From Paraburkholderia fungorum (GTDB lineage Bacteria; Pseudomonadota; Gammaproteobacteria; Burkholderiales; Burkholderiaceae), in assembly GCF_003610895.1 (NCBI RefSeq), contig NZ_MCAS01000029.1:29712-93711 (forward strand): DNA of 64,000 nucleotides. Direction: 5' to 3'. Position numbers and translations under genes: made by a program. Shown piece by piece: positions 55,816-64,000 of the stretch. The number at the start of each line of letters is the position of its first letter. Within the stretch, counting starts at the first letter, position 1. The notes beneath the pieces are model-generated. The model saw only the letters and a program-made list of their open reading frames with translations. It was not told the DNA's origin and did not search any database.

Positions 55816-55853
55816 AATGTGTGCAACATGCATATATGCACATTGCACACATT
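55816..55853. promoter_or_regulatory. 38-bp near-perfect dyad upstream of the MarR gene
   Basis: Left half AATGTGTGCAACATGCATA and right half TATGCACATTGCACACATT pair at 36 of 38 positions, with an internal TGCATATATGCA. It ends 11 bp before the MarR start codon and overlaps where the promoter should be, so it is a strong autoregulatory operator candidate. Confidence 0.75.
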
Positions 55854-55864
55854 GAGGTATCCCC

Positions 55865-56398
55865 ATGACGCAGCGCACAGAGAATCTGCTTGGCGTACTC
55901 GCCCTGCTGGTCACGGACGAGATAAATGCGCAGCCAACCGAGGCCGCGCTCGCGGGCTCCACTGCCCGCGCCATGCTCAACGCGATTGGCCAATATCCCG
56001 ATTCATCCATTGAGGTATTGCGCGAAGCGGTCGATCTTTCTCATCCGGCCGCGGTCCGCGCCGTTGCCGGTCTGGTGGAGGCGGGGCTGGTCGAAAAGAA
56101 GCCGGGTAACGATAAGCGTTCTGTCGCGCTTGCCTTGACCTCTTCCGGCAAGCGCGAAGCCAAACGTCTGCAATCGGCGCGCGAGCGGATCCTTCAACGC
56201 ATCGTCGGGCAACTCGACGTGCGCGAGCGCGACGTGCTCGAAAGCCTGCTGATCAAGATCCTGTGGCGCGAGACCCGCGATCCGGCCCACGCCATGCAAC
56301 TATGCCGCCTCTGCGACGACGGCCCCTGCCTGAAAGCCGGTTGTCCGGTCGAATGCCGCGAACAGGGTCTGCCGATGCCGGCGCGGAGCAGTTCATGA
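55865..56398 (+). CDS. MarR-family regulator with a cysteine-rich C-terminus
   Basis: A 177-aa winged-helix regulator: IEVLREAVDLSHPAAVRAVAGLVEAGLVEKKPGNDKRSVALALTSSGKREAKR is the DNA-binding wing and helix. The C-terminus has a compact cysteine set CRLCDDGPCLKAGCPVECRE (five Cys), which is not usual for MarR and could bind metal or sense oxidants. It overlaps the MFS gene by ATGA, so the two are co-transcribed. The 38-bp dyad directly upstream is its likely operator. Confidence 0.82.
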   Translation: MTQRTENLLGVLALLVTDEINAQPTEAALAGSTARAMLNAIGQYPDSSIEVLREAVDLSHPAAVRAVAGLVEAGLVEKKPGNDKRSVALALTSSGKREAKRLQSARERILQRIVGQLDVRERDVLESLLIKILWRETRDPAHAMQLCRLCDDGPCLKAGCPVECREQGLPMPARSSS

Positions 56399-57606
56399 AC
56401 GCCGCCGCGCCGGTGCGCTGGCCGGCGATCGCCGCACTGACCGCGGTCTCGGCGCTCTCGCAGATCGGTCAGTTCGGCATCGGCTTCATGGTGCTGCCCG
56501 TCTGGCTGGCTCATCAAGGCCTCGATGCGCCGCGCGCCGGCCTCTTCTCCGCTTCGCAATGGACCGGCATGCTGGTCGGCCTGTTGATCGCACCGTGGCT
56601 GGTCGAACGGATCGGGGCGAAGCGCACGGTATCGCTGGGTCTCGCCGCCACGGTGATTGCCTTCGCCACGATGAGCGCGCTGTGGTGGCCACTGTGGCTC
56701 GTACCCGGCCTGTTGACCGGGCTCGGTATCGGCTTGCGCTGGATCGCCAATGAAACGTGGCTCTACCGGCTCGTTCCGGCTGAGTCGAGCGGACGCGTAG
56801 TGGGCGTGCATGAAGCGCTGATTGCCACCGCCGGTGTAATCGGCCCGGCATTGGCGGCATGGTGCGCGGTCGACGGACGCATCACGTTCGCGGCCGGCGC
56901 GGCCTTCACGTTCGCGGCGGCGCTGCCGCTGTGGCTGACCGCGTCGGATGATGGACATGCTGCTGCCGGAACAGCACGGCCCACGCCAAGCAAAAGAGCC
57001 GGGAAACATGGCGTTGAAAAGCGCACGCCGATCGGCCCCCTGGTCAGTCTCGGCATGGTGGTCGTCGCTGCGGGCGGCATCGGCGACGGCGCGCTCTACG
57101 GCCTCTTCCCGCTCTTTGCGGACGCTCACGGCCTCAGCACCACACAGACGGCCACGCTACTCACGCTATTCGGTATCGGCGGCATGGCGCTGCAATTTCC
57201 GGTCGGCTGGTTCGCCGATCGCGTGGGTCTGGCTGCCACGGTGATCGTCTGCGCCGCGCTCAGCACGCTGGCGATCGGCGGTTTCGCACTCGCCGCCCCC
57301 GCCTCATGGCTCGCGTACGCGAGCGCGTTACTGCTCGGCGGTATGAACAGCGCGTACATCACGCTCGGCATGGTCGCGGCGGCCTGCAGCGACAAGGCCG
57401 CGCTCACGCGCAACATGCGGCTGGTGTCGCTGACCTTCACTGCAAGTTCGATTGCGGGGCCGCTTATCGCCGGCTTCGCCATGAAAGCGCGCGGCGCCGA
57501 CATGTTGATGTGGCAACTGGCGATCATGAGCGGCGCGCTCGTTGCCTATACGCTCGGCTTGCGCGAAGGCCGGCGTCAACCCGATCGATCTTCGTCGATG
57601 GGTTGA
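56395..57606 (+). CDS. MFS transporter (efflux-type, partner of the MarR regulator)
   Basis: A 403-aa inner-membrane protein with about twelve segments: FMVLPVWLAHQGLDAPRAGLFSASQWTGMLVGLLIAPWLVERIGAKRTVSLGLAA opens with the MFS signature loop, and the N-terminal half has RWIANETWLYRLVPAESSGRVVG. The gene starts inside the MarR stop codon (ATGA), a typical regulator-efflux pump pair. Substrate unknown; it may export the compound sensed by the MarR protein. Confidence 0.82.
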   Translation: MNAAAPVRWPAIAALTAVSALSQIGQFGIGFMVLPVWLAHQGLDAPRAGLFSASQWTGMLVGLLIAPWLVERIGAKRTVSLGLAATVIAFATMSALWWPLWLVPGLLTGLGIGLRWIANETWLYRLVPAESSGRVVGVHEALIATAGVIGPALAAWCAVDGRITFAAGAAFTFAAALPLWLTASDDGHAAAGTARPTPSKRAGKHGVEKRTPIGPLVSLGMVVVAAGGIGDGALYGLFPLFADAHGLSTTQTATLLTLFGIGGMALQFPVGWFADRVGLAATVIVCAALSTLAIGGFALAAPASWLAYASALLLGGMNSAYITLGMVAAACSDKAALTRNMRLVSLTFTASSIAGPLIAGFAMKARGADMLMWQLAIMSGALVAYTLGLREGRRQPDRSSSMG

Positions 57607-57664
57607 GCCGGTCGCGCATCAGGCCGCTTCAAACCAGCTGAAGTCCTTAACACTCAACCACGGT

Positions 57665-58630
57665 TCAGCCACGTTCAGCCACTTTCCGCTGCCGCCAAAG
57701 ACACAACAGATCGCACGCAATATGCGCGGCGGCGATCGCCGTGATCTCGCTCTGGTCGTAAGCTGGCGCCACTTCCACCACATCCGCGCCCACCAGGTTC
57801 AATGCACCGAGCCCACGCACAATGGCCAGCCCCTGCGCCGACGACAAACCGCCCGCCACCGGCGTACCCGTGCCTGGCGCGAAGGCCGGATCGAGACAGT
57901 CGATATCGAAGGTCAGATAGGCGGGCCGCTCCCCGACAATCGACGTGATCCGCTCCACCGCCGCCCGCGTGCCATGTTCGTGGACCCACGCAGCGTCGAG
58001 GATATTGATCCCCATGAAGTCGTCGTTCCACGTGCGAATGCCGACCTGCACCGAGGTCTTCGGATCGATCAGGCCATCTTTCACCGCCTTGTAGAACATC
58101 GAGCCGTGATTCAGGCTGTCCGGGCTGTCGTCGGCCCAGGTATCGCAATGCGCGTCGAAATGGATCAGCGAGAGCGGCTTGCCGTATTTCTCCGCATGCG
58201 CGATCAGGAGCGGATACGTAATGTAGTGATCGCCACCGAGCGTCAGCATCTTTGCGTCCGATCGCAGGATCGTGCGCGCGTGCTCGACAATCGATTCCTT
58301 GATCGTCATGGGATTGTGCGCGTCGAACCAGCAGTCGCCGTAATCCGTCACGGCGAGATCGTCGAACGGATTGAAGCCCCACGGATACGGATGCAGTTCC
58401 GACAATTGCACGCTCGCCGCGCGCACCGCTGCCGGGCCGAGACGCGCGCCCGAGCGGAACGTGGTAGCCAGATCGAGCGGCACGCCGGAGACCACGACGT
58501 CGACGCCGTCGAGCTCGCGGGTGTACTTGCGGCGCATGAACGACAACACACCGGCATAGGTGTTCTCGATCGACGAGCCGTAGAGTGACGAACGACGGAT
58601 CGCGCCGTCGCCGTAGATGAGTTCAGTCAT
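57665..58630 (-). CDS. speB: Ureohydrolase (agmatinase or guanidinobutyrase-like)
   Basis: A 321-aa binuclear manganese ureohydrolase. The metal motifs are GGDHY, HFDAHCDTW and LTFDIDCLDPAFAPGTGTPVAGGL. Agmatinase yields putrescine and guanidinobutyrase yields 4-aminobutyrate; either would feed the genes next to it. The size and the PVAGGLSSAQGL substrate region are close to both. It follows a PuuC-like dehydrogenase gene, and the 136-bp gap carries a ten-base inverted repeat (58659-58698). I use speB only as the family name. Confidence 0.82.
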   Translation of the reverse strand: MTELIYGDGAIRRSSLYGSSIENTYAGVLSFMRRKYTRELDGVDVVVSGVPLDLATTFRSGARLGPAAVRAASVQLSELHPYPWGFNPFDDLAVTDYGDCWFDAHNPMTIKESIVEHARTILRSDAKMLTLGGDHYITYPLLIAHAEKYGKPLSLIHFDAHCDTWADDSPDSLNHGSMFYKAVKDGLIDPKTSVQVGIRTWNDDFMGINILDAAWVHEHGTRAAVERITSIVGERPAYLTFDIDCLDPAFAPGTGTPVAGGLSSAQGLAIVRGLGALNLVGADVVEVAPAYDQSEITAIAAAHIACDLLCLWRQRKVAERG

Positions 58631-58658
58631 GGATGACCTGATACCTGATAAACATGCC

Positions 58659-58698
58659 GGCGTTGCACACGGAGCTTCCAGGTGATGCGTGCAACGCC
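58659..58698. repeat. Perfect inverted repeat between the ureohydrolase and dehydrogenase genes
   Basis: Arms GGCGTTGCAC (58659-58668) and GTGCAACGCC (58689-58698) with 20 bp between them. It could be an operator for separate control of the ureohydrolase or an RNA hairpin in a shared transcript. Confidence 0.5.
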
Positions 58699-58766
58699 AG
58701 CCTCGGATTCATTGGGAACGCAGCAGTGCCTTTTCAGGCGCACCGCCGCGCTGGCTTGCGAATCCT

Positions 58767-60260
58767 TTAGCGCAGCCGAACGAGCGTGGACTTCAGCTCG
58801 GTGTACTTCTCCAGCGCGTGCAACGACTTGTCGCGGCCGTTGCCCGATTGCTTGTAGCCGCCGAACGGAAAGTTCATGTCCCCGCCTTCGTCATAGCAAT
58901 TGACCCATACCGTACCGGCACGCAGCTTGCGCGATACTTCATGGGCAGTGGTGAGGTTCGAGGTCCACACGGCAGCGGCAAGACCGTACTCGCTGTCGTT
59001 AGCGATCCTGATCGCCTCTTCCACCGTGTCGAACGTAATCACAGACAACACCGGCCCAAAGATTTCCTCGCGCGCAACCTTCGCACCGGCAGCCGGGATC
59101 TCAAAGATGGTCGGTTCGATATAGAAGCCACCTGTTTCCTGCTTGACGCGCGATCCGCCCAGCAGCAGCTTCGCCTCGGCACGGCCGGCTTCGATATAAC
59201 CGAGCACGCGTTCGAGTTGCACGTTGTCGACGATCGCGCCCATCGAGGTTTGCGGATCGAGCGGGTTGCCCGGCGTATAGCTGCGCGCGGCGGCGATCAG
59301 CTTGTCGAGGAAGACCTCCTTGATGTCGCGATGCACGAGCAGGCGCGAACCGGCGGTGCACATTTCACCCATGTTGTAGAAGATCGCGCCGGCTGCCGCG
59401 TTGGCAGCACGATCGAGATCGGGACAATCGGGCATCACGATGTTCGGCGACTTGCCGCCGAGTTCGAGCCAGACGCGCTTCAGATTCGACTGGCCGGCGT
59501 ACTGCATGATCAGCTTGCCGACATTCGTCGAGCCGGTGAAGGCGAGACAGTCCACGTCCTGATGCAGCGCCAGCAGCTTGCCTGGTTCGCCCGCGCCCGG
59601 CACCACGTTGAACACGCCGGCGGGAATGCCCGCGTCCAGCGCAAGCTGAGCGAGACGAATCGCGGTGAGCGGCGACTTCTCCGAAGGCTTCAGCACGACG
59701 CTGTTGCCCGCGGCAAGCGCCGGGCCGAACTTCCACGACGCCATCAGGATCGGGAAATTCCACGGCACCACCGCGGCGACCACACCGATCGCCTCGCGCG
59801 TGACGAGCCCCACCAGATGATGATCGGCCGGTGCGACTTCGCCACCGACCTTGTCGATTGCTTCAGCGAACCACTCGACGCAATAGGCCGCCCCCGGCAC
59901 GTCCACCGTGGTGGTGTCGGCAATCGGCTTGCCCGCGTCCAGCGTTTCGAGCAGCGCGAGTTCGTCCATGTGCTCACGGATCGACGCGGCCCAGCGCAGG
60001 AGAATCGCCTTGCGCTTGCGCGGATTGAGACCCGACCACACACCGGTATCGAACGCGCGGCGTGCCGCCGCCACGGCGGCGTCGACATCCGCGGCGCCGC
60101 TGTCCGCAACCTTCGCGAGCAGTTTGCCGTCGATCGGGCTCAGGCAGTCGAAGGTGCGCCCGCCCGCGGCGTTACGGTATTCGCCGTCGATAAACGCGCG
60201 GCCTTCGATCGAAAGCGTAGCGGCCTTGTCTTGCCAGAAAGCGAGAGATTTCTTGTCCAT
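58767..60260 (-). CDS. puuC: Gamma-glutamyl-gamma-aminobutyraldehyde dehydrogenase (PuuC-like)
   Basis: A 497-aa NAD(P)-dependent aldehyde dehydrogenase. The catalytic Glu lies in LELGGKSPN and the Cys in MGEMCTAGSRLL; FTGSTNVGKLIMQYAG and PWNFPILMASWKFGPAL are the cofactor-binding signatures. Together with the adjacent PuuR-, PuuD- and PuuA-like genes it fits the gamma-glutamyl pathway of putrescine breakdown, where it oxidises gamma-glutamyl-gamma-aminobutyraldehyde. Substrates of aldehyde dehydrogenases are hard to judge from sequence; the neighbours support the call. Confidence 0.82.
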   Translation of the reverse strand: MDKKSLAFWQDKAATLSIEGRAFIDGEYRNAAGGRTFDCLSPIDGKLLAKVADSGAADVDAAVAAARRAFDTGVWSGLNPRKRKAILLRWAASIREHMDELALLETLDAGKPIADTTTVDVPGAAYCVEWFAEAIDKVGGEVAPADHHLVGLVTREAIGVVAAVVPWNFPILMASWKFGPALAAGNSVVLKPSEKSPLTAIRLAQLALDAGIPAGVFNVVPGAGEPGKLLALHQDVDCLAFTGSTNVGKLIMQYAGQSNLKRVWLELGGKSPNIVMPDCPDLDRAANAAAGAIFYNMGEMCTAGSRLLVHRDIKEVFLDKLIAAARSYTPGNPLDPQTSMGAIVDNVQLERVLGYIEAGRAEAKLLLGGSRVKQETGGFYIEPTIFEIPAAGAKVAREEIFGPVLSVITFDTVEEAIRIANDSEYGLAAAVWTSNLTTAHEVSRKLRAGTVWVNCYDEGGDMNFPFGGYKQSGNGRDKSLHALEKYTELKSTLVRLR

Positions 60261-60349
60261 CAGGATGCCTCAATGTTATGCGCTCGACGCACGCCGGCAT
60301 CGACTTCAGGCGGCTTGGAACTGCGTCGCGGCGCGTTGGCGCGGAGTCT

Positions 60350-60919
60350 TTAGAACGTGGGCGGCGAATTGGCCGACACGATCTCGCAGAGATGCTCCGC
60401 GCTGGGATTGCGAAAACGATGCGGTAGACGGCTTTCGAAGTAGTAGCTGTCCCCCGGGTCGAGTAGCCACGTGACGCCGTCAACCGTCAGTTCGATCTGA
60501 CCGCTGACCACCACCCCGCCCTCGTGCCCCGCGTGCTCCAGCATTTCCGGCCCGGTATCCGAGAGCGGCTGATAAACCTCGCGCAGAATGCCCATGTTGC
60601 GGTCTTTCACGCTCGAGCCCGCAAGATAGAACTCGATCGACTCATTGCCGAGATTCGGCATGTCGGCGCGGCGCGATACCACCGAGCGCTCCACCTCGAC
60701 TTCAAAGGTGAAAAACTCGGCGAGACTCATCGGTATGCATTCGAGCAGTTTCTTCAATGACCCAACCGAGGGACTCACGCGATTCTGTTCAATCAGAGAA
60801 ATCGTGCCATTGGTCACCCCCGCCCGTTTCGCCAGTTCACGCTGAGACAAGCCATTCTTCTTACGGATGTATTGCAGGCGGGTTGCTACTTCTATAGACA
60901 TCGCTGAATTCTCTGACAT
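60350..60919 (-). CDS. puuR: PuuR-like XRE/cupin regulator
   Basis: A 189-aa protein with an N-terminal Cro/C1 helix-turn-helix (LQYIRKKNGLSQRELAKRAGVTNGTISLIEQNRVSPSVGSLKKLLE) and a C-terminal cupin domain (HEGGVVVSGQIELTVDGVTWLLDPGDSYYFESRLPHRFRN). This order is that of PuuR, the putrescine-responsive repressor of puu genes. A Met at codon 7 is an alternative start. It lies upstream of the PuuC-like gene and divergent from the PuuD/PuuA pair across a 916-bp gene-poor region. Confidence 0.83.
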   Translation of the reverse strand: MSENSAMSIEVATRLQYIRKKNGLSQRELAKRAGVTNGTISLIEQNRVSPSVGSLKKLLECIPMSLAEFFTFEVEVERSVVSRRADMPNLGNESIEFYLAGSSVKDRNMGILREVYQPLSDTGPEMLEHAGHEGGVVVSGQIELTVDGVTWLLDPGDSYYFESRLPHRFRNPSAEHLCEIVSANSPPTF

Positions 60920-61835
60920 GGGAGACGATCGAAACGCGTGGACCCGGGCAAGGATTGCCCGCGAGTGTTGAATATTCTAATCACTTTAATCTTCGCGCCG
61001 CTGGGGAAAACCCCTGAAAGGCTTCCGAAATATAGTAGCCGCAACGAATGTTCCCATACGCGGGGATTCTTGTGACACCCCCGGGAAAGCCCTGATAAAT
61101 CTTTTATAAAAATGATTTGACGGCTTTATTGGCTCGTATACGATGGTTCTCAGGCGGTCGTCATGCCGGTGTCACGAGATACGAAAGTGTGTTTTGCGAC
61201 GCAGCGAATCAGTTTCGCAACCGGTAGCTCCGACCATCCCAGCGTCCTGTTTCTTTAAACGCCCCGAGCGTTGTTGAGCAAGACGTTTAATAGACATTAG
61301 AGTGTAATCGTGAGAGTCCGAGGCCCTTTGGTGAGATGGAATCGAAGTCAGGCGAGTTGTCCTCGCGCTGACGGCGCCATCGCCGACGGCAGCAACGGCA
61401 GCCTTGCGTTCCGCCGCTTCCTGTCCGTCTTCACGATCCTGTCCCGCCGTTCAGTTCGACGTCACAACTCCATCTCCGCGCGTGCCTTCATTGCCGTACG
61501 CACGGACGAAGTCGCCTCGCTGCTGCCGTAGCGCCTCCCCCTTTTTCGCCGTTCGATTCATCCGTTTGCGTGAACGCGCTCTATCGAGCCGTGCGTTTAT
61601 GCATGTGCGGTGTTGCCTGCCGCCTGTGCGTTTCACGCGAATCAGAGACGTTGCGCACCGCAGCGGACCGAATCGAACGGCCAGCCTGATTACCACGCGC
61701 GGCGCGTTCAGTTGACGAAAGCCGCCCGCACTACCCCGGTGGCCTGACGCCTCGCGTCCGGCTGCGGAATCGTGCCGCGCTGTGTTTAACGTTGTTCATG
61801 CCGCGTTCCGCGGTGAACACACACGTCTATTCGTT
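60920..61835. other. 916-bp gene-poor region upstream of puuD
   Basis: No gene is supported here, although an open frame at 61310-61531 exists without a ribosome site. It holds a promoter-like TTGACG-N16-TACGAT at 61117-61144 with the palindrome TTTTATAAAA (61102-61111) just upstream. If that promoter drives puuD, the leader is about 690 nt. No known riboswitch fold is evident by eye. Confidence 0.45.
61117..61144 (+). promoter_or_regulatory. Candidate promoter in the puuR-puuD interval
   Basis: TTGACG (61117-61122), 16 bp, TACGAT (61139-61144). The AT-rich palindrome TTTTATAAAA lies five bases upstream of the -35 box and could be part of the PuuR operator. Confidence 0.35.
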
Positions 61836-62630
61836 ATGCGAAACAAACCCCTGGTCGGCATCAGCGCCGACAGAACGATGATGGGAGTCCACCCATCGCA
61901 CGTCACCGGCGAGAAGTACATCGCTGCGATCGTGGACGGCTCGAAGGCGCTGGCCATGTTGTTGCCGGCGCTCGGCGAGCGTCAGTCCACCGAAGATGTG
62001 CTGGACGCCGTCGACGGCCTGCTGTTTACCGGCAGCTATTCGAATGTCGAACCGCACCGCTACGGTGGCCATCCCAGCGCGCCGGGCACGCTGCACGACG
62101 CCGCTCGCGACGCGACGACGCTGCCGCTTCTGCGTGCGGCGATTGCCGCAGGCGTGCCCGTGCTGGCGGTATGCCGGGGCTTCCAGGAAATGAACGTGGT
62201 ATTCGGCGGGACGTTGCATCAAAGCGTTCACGCGGTGGCCGGCTTGAACGACCATCGTGAGAACAAGGAAGACGACCTCGACGTGCAATACGCACCGTCG
62301 CATTCGATCACGCTGACGCAGGGCGGTTTGTTGCAGCGCCTCGCGGGCGGCACGAATGAAGCGCGTGTGAATTCATTGCACGGTCAGGGCGTCGAGCGGA
62401 TGGGCGTGGGTCTGGTGGCTGAAGCCACCGCGCCGGACGGATTGATCGAAGCGGTAAGTGTGAAAGATGCGCGTGCCTTCGCGCTGGGTGTGCAGTGGCA
62501 CCCGGAATGGAAGCATGCCAACGACGCGCTTTCCACCGCGATCTTCCGCGCCTTCGGCGACGCCTGCCGCGATCGAATGCGCACCAAGGCCGGCTATGGC
62601 GCGGCATCCGCCGCAGCCACGCATGCCTGA
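61836..62630 (+). CDS. puuD: Gamma-glutamyl-gamma-aminobutyrate hydrolase
   Basis: A 264-aa class I glutamine amidotransferase-type hydrolase. It has the nucleophile Cys in AVCRGFQEMNVVFGGTLHQ and a His/Glu pair in VQWHPEWKH near the end. PuuD cleaves gamma-glutamyl-gamma-aminobutyrate to glutamate and GABA. I chose ATG 61836 as the start (MRNKPLVGISAD); the frame is open 18 codons further up but without family similarity. It is 32 bp upstream of the PuuA-like gene on the same strand. Confidence 0.88.
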   Translation: MRNKPLVGISADRTMMGVHPSHVTGEKYIAAIVDGSKALAMLLPALGERQSTEDVLDAVDGLLFTGSYSNVEPHRYGGHPSAPGTLHDAARDATTLPLLRAAIAAGVPVLAVCRGFQEMNVVFGGTLHQSVHAVAGLNDHRENKEDDLDVQYAPSHSITLTQGGLLQRLAGGTNEARVNSLHGQGVERMGVGLVAEATAPDGLIEAVSVKDARAFALGVQWHPEWKHANDALSTAIFRAFGDACRDRMRTKAGYGAASAAATHA

Positions 62631-62662
62631 GCCGGTCGCGCACCAAAACTGAGAGAATAACC

Positions 62663-63997
62663 ATGCATGAAATCGACGACTTCCTGAAACAGAACCGCGT
62701 CACCGAAATCGAAGCGATCATTCCGGATATGGCCGGGATCGCACGCGGCAAGATCATTCCGCGCAGCAAATTCGAATCCGGCGAGTCCATGCGCTTGCCG
62801 CAAGCGGTGATGATCCAGACCGTCACAGGGGACTATCCGGAAGACGGCACGCTCACCGGCGTCACCGACCCGGACATGGTGTGCGTACCTGACGCCAGCA
62901 CCATCCGCATGATTCCGTGGGCGGTCGACCCGACTGCCCAGGTGATTCACGACTGCGTTCACTTCGACGGCACGCCCGTCGCCATCTCGCCGCGCCGCGT
63001 ACTGCGCCGCGTGCTCGAACTCTACAAGGCCAAAGGCTGGAAGCCGGTTATCGCGCCCGAGCTCGAGTTCTACCTGGTCGACATGAACAAGGACCCGGAT
63101 CTGCCGCTGCAACCGCCGATCGGCCGTACCGGTCGTCCGGAGACCGGGCGCCAGGCGTATTCGATCGAAGCGGTCAACGAATTCGACCCGCTCTTCGAAG
63201 ACATCTACGAGTACTGCGAAGTGCAGGAACTGGAAGTCGATACGTTGATTCACGAAGTCGGCGCCGCGCAGATGGAGATCAACTTCATGCACGGCGACCC
63301 GCTGAAACTCGCCGACAGCGTGTTCCTGTTTAAGCGCACGGTGCGTGAAGCCGCGCTGCGTCACAAGATGTACGCGACCTTCATGGCCAAGCCGATGGAA
63401 GGCGAACCGGGCTCGGCCATGCACATGCACCAGAGCCTCGTGGACGAAGAAACCGGCCACAACCTGTTCACCGGCGCGGACGGCAAGCCGACATCGCTGT
63501 TCACCGGCTATATCGCCGGCCTGCAGAAATACACGCCGGCGCTCATGCCGATTTTCGCGCCGTATATCAACTCGTATCGCCGCCTGTCGCGCTTCATGGC
63601 CGCACCGATCAATGTGGCATGGGGTTACGACAACCGTACGGTGGGTTTCCGGATTCCGCATTCGGGGCCGGCTGCGCGCCGCATCGAGAACCGCATTCCG
63701 GGTGTTGACTGCAATCCGTATCTGGCGATCGCAGCAACGCTGGCCGCTGGTTATCTCGGCATGACGCAAAACCTGGAGCCGACCGAGCCGCTGCTCAGCG
63801 ACGGCTACGAACTGCCCTACCAGTTGCCGCGCAATCTGGAAGAGGGTTTGACGTTGATGGGCGCGTGCGAACCGATGGCCGAGATTCTCGGCGAGAAATT
63901 CGTCAAAGCCTACCTCGCACTGAAAGAAACCGAATATGAGGCGTTTTTCCGCGTGATCAGCTCGTGGGAACGCCGGCATTTGCTGCTGCACGTTTAA
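62663..63997 (+). CDS. puuA: Gamma-glutamylputrescine synthetase (glutamine synthetase family)
   Basis: A 444-aa glutamine-synthetase-fold ligase starting MHEIDDFLKQNRVTEIEAIIPDMAGIARGKIIPRSKF. The catalytic segments are PVIAPELEFYL, EVGAAQMEINFMHGDPLKLADSVFLFKRTVREAALRH and GSAMHMHQSLVD, plus a C-terminal NRTVGFRIPHSGPAARRIENRIPGVDCNPYLAIAATLAAG. In the puu pathway it joins glutamate to putrescine using ATP. It lies in the same transcript as puuD. The stop codon falls three bases before the window end, so the gene is complete. Confidence 0.88.
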   Translation: MHEIDDFLKQNRVTEIEAIIPDMAGIARGKIIPRSKFESGESMRLPQAVMIQTVTGDYPEDGTLTGVTDPDMVCVPDASTIRMIPWAVDPTAQVIHDCVHFDGTPVAISPRRVLRRVLELYKAKGWKPVIAPELEFYLVDMNKDPDLPLQPPIGRTGRPETGRQAYSIEAVNEFDPLFEDIYEYCEVQELEVDTLIHEVGAAQMEINFMHGDPLKLADSVFLFKRTVREAALRHKMYATFMAKPMEGEPGSAMHMHQSLVDEETGHNLFTGADGKPTSLFTGYIAGLQKYTPALMPIFAPYINSYRRLSRFMAAPINVAWGYDNRTVGFRIPHSGPAARRIENRIPGVDCNPYLAIAATLAAGYLGMTQNLEPTEPLLSDGYELPYQLPRNLEEGLTLMGACEPMAEILGEKFVKAYLALKETEYEAFFRVISSWERRHLLLHV

Positions 63998-64000
63998 GAC

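Noticed and set aside
61310..61531. A 73-aa frame upstream of puuD
   Set aside because: No ribosome site, arginine/serine-rich random composition, no domain.
62594..63991. A 465-aa minus-strand frame over puuA
   Set aside because: Antisense shadow of a clearly assigned glutamine-synthetase-family gene; no domain or start site.

Overview
The window looks like chromosomal DNA of a Burkholderiaceae member, most likely Paraburkholderia or a close relative. The evidence is high GC with strong third-position GC bias, a TetR-type (LiuQ-like) regulator on the leucine/isovalerate genes, an H-NS-like protein, a DUF4148 lipoprotein, and many LysR/MFS/amidase accessory genes. I see no rRNA, tRNA, CRISPR array, integrase or insertion sequence. 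This genus call is inference from gene content, not from a marker gene.

Layout. 0-20 kb is a mosaic of single genes: a PhyH-type dioxygenase, three unrelated transporters or reductases, ArsC, a J-domain protein, an FMN reductase, an amidase, CDP-diacylglycerol pyrophosphatase, a membrane desaturase, a QorB-like/HxlR divergent pair, a cyclic-nucleotide-domain/flavin reductase fusion, and a secreted phosphodiesterase that is followed directly by a broken desaturase remnant. 20.4-27.4 kb is the leucine/isovalerate catabolic operon liuABCD (minus strand) with a divergent TetR regulator; a nested palindromic repeat array lies between liuA and liuB. 27.4-28.4 kb is a long inverted repeat with a nine-base tandem repeat near its centre. 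28.4-39.3 kb holds DUF72, DAHP synthase, HU, a GGDEF/EAL protein, two LysR regulators with neighbours, and a DedA-rhodanese fusion.

39.4-54.1 kb is the most interesting part: an apparent sulfur-scavenging island. It contains a TonB-dependent receptor, its own TonB-ExbB-ExbD, an SsuD/SfnG-like flavin monooxygenase, a periplasmic binding protein with two SsuC-like permeases, a class II aldolase-like protein, an SfnR-like sigma-54 activator, and three proteins that resemble the desulfinase DszB. Two of the three keep all three DszB active-site residues (Cys, His, Arg); the third has lost the Cys and His. Four candidate sigma-54 promoters, with matching dyads of the form GTGTTGC-N4-GCAACAC about 75-105 bp upstream, tie four transcription units into one probable regulon. 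No transport ATPase is present in the island.

54.4-57.6 kb has a secreted lipase-like hydrolase and a MarR-MFS pair with a 38-bp operator dyad. 57.7-64 kb is a putrescine/agmatine utilisation region: ureohydrolase, PuuC-like dehydrogenase and PuuR-like regulator on the minus strand, and PuuD and PuuA on the plus strand behind a roughly 900-bp gene-free region.
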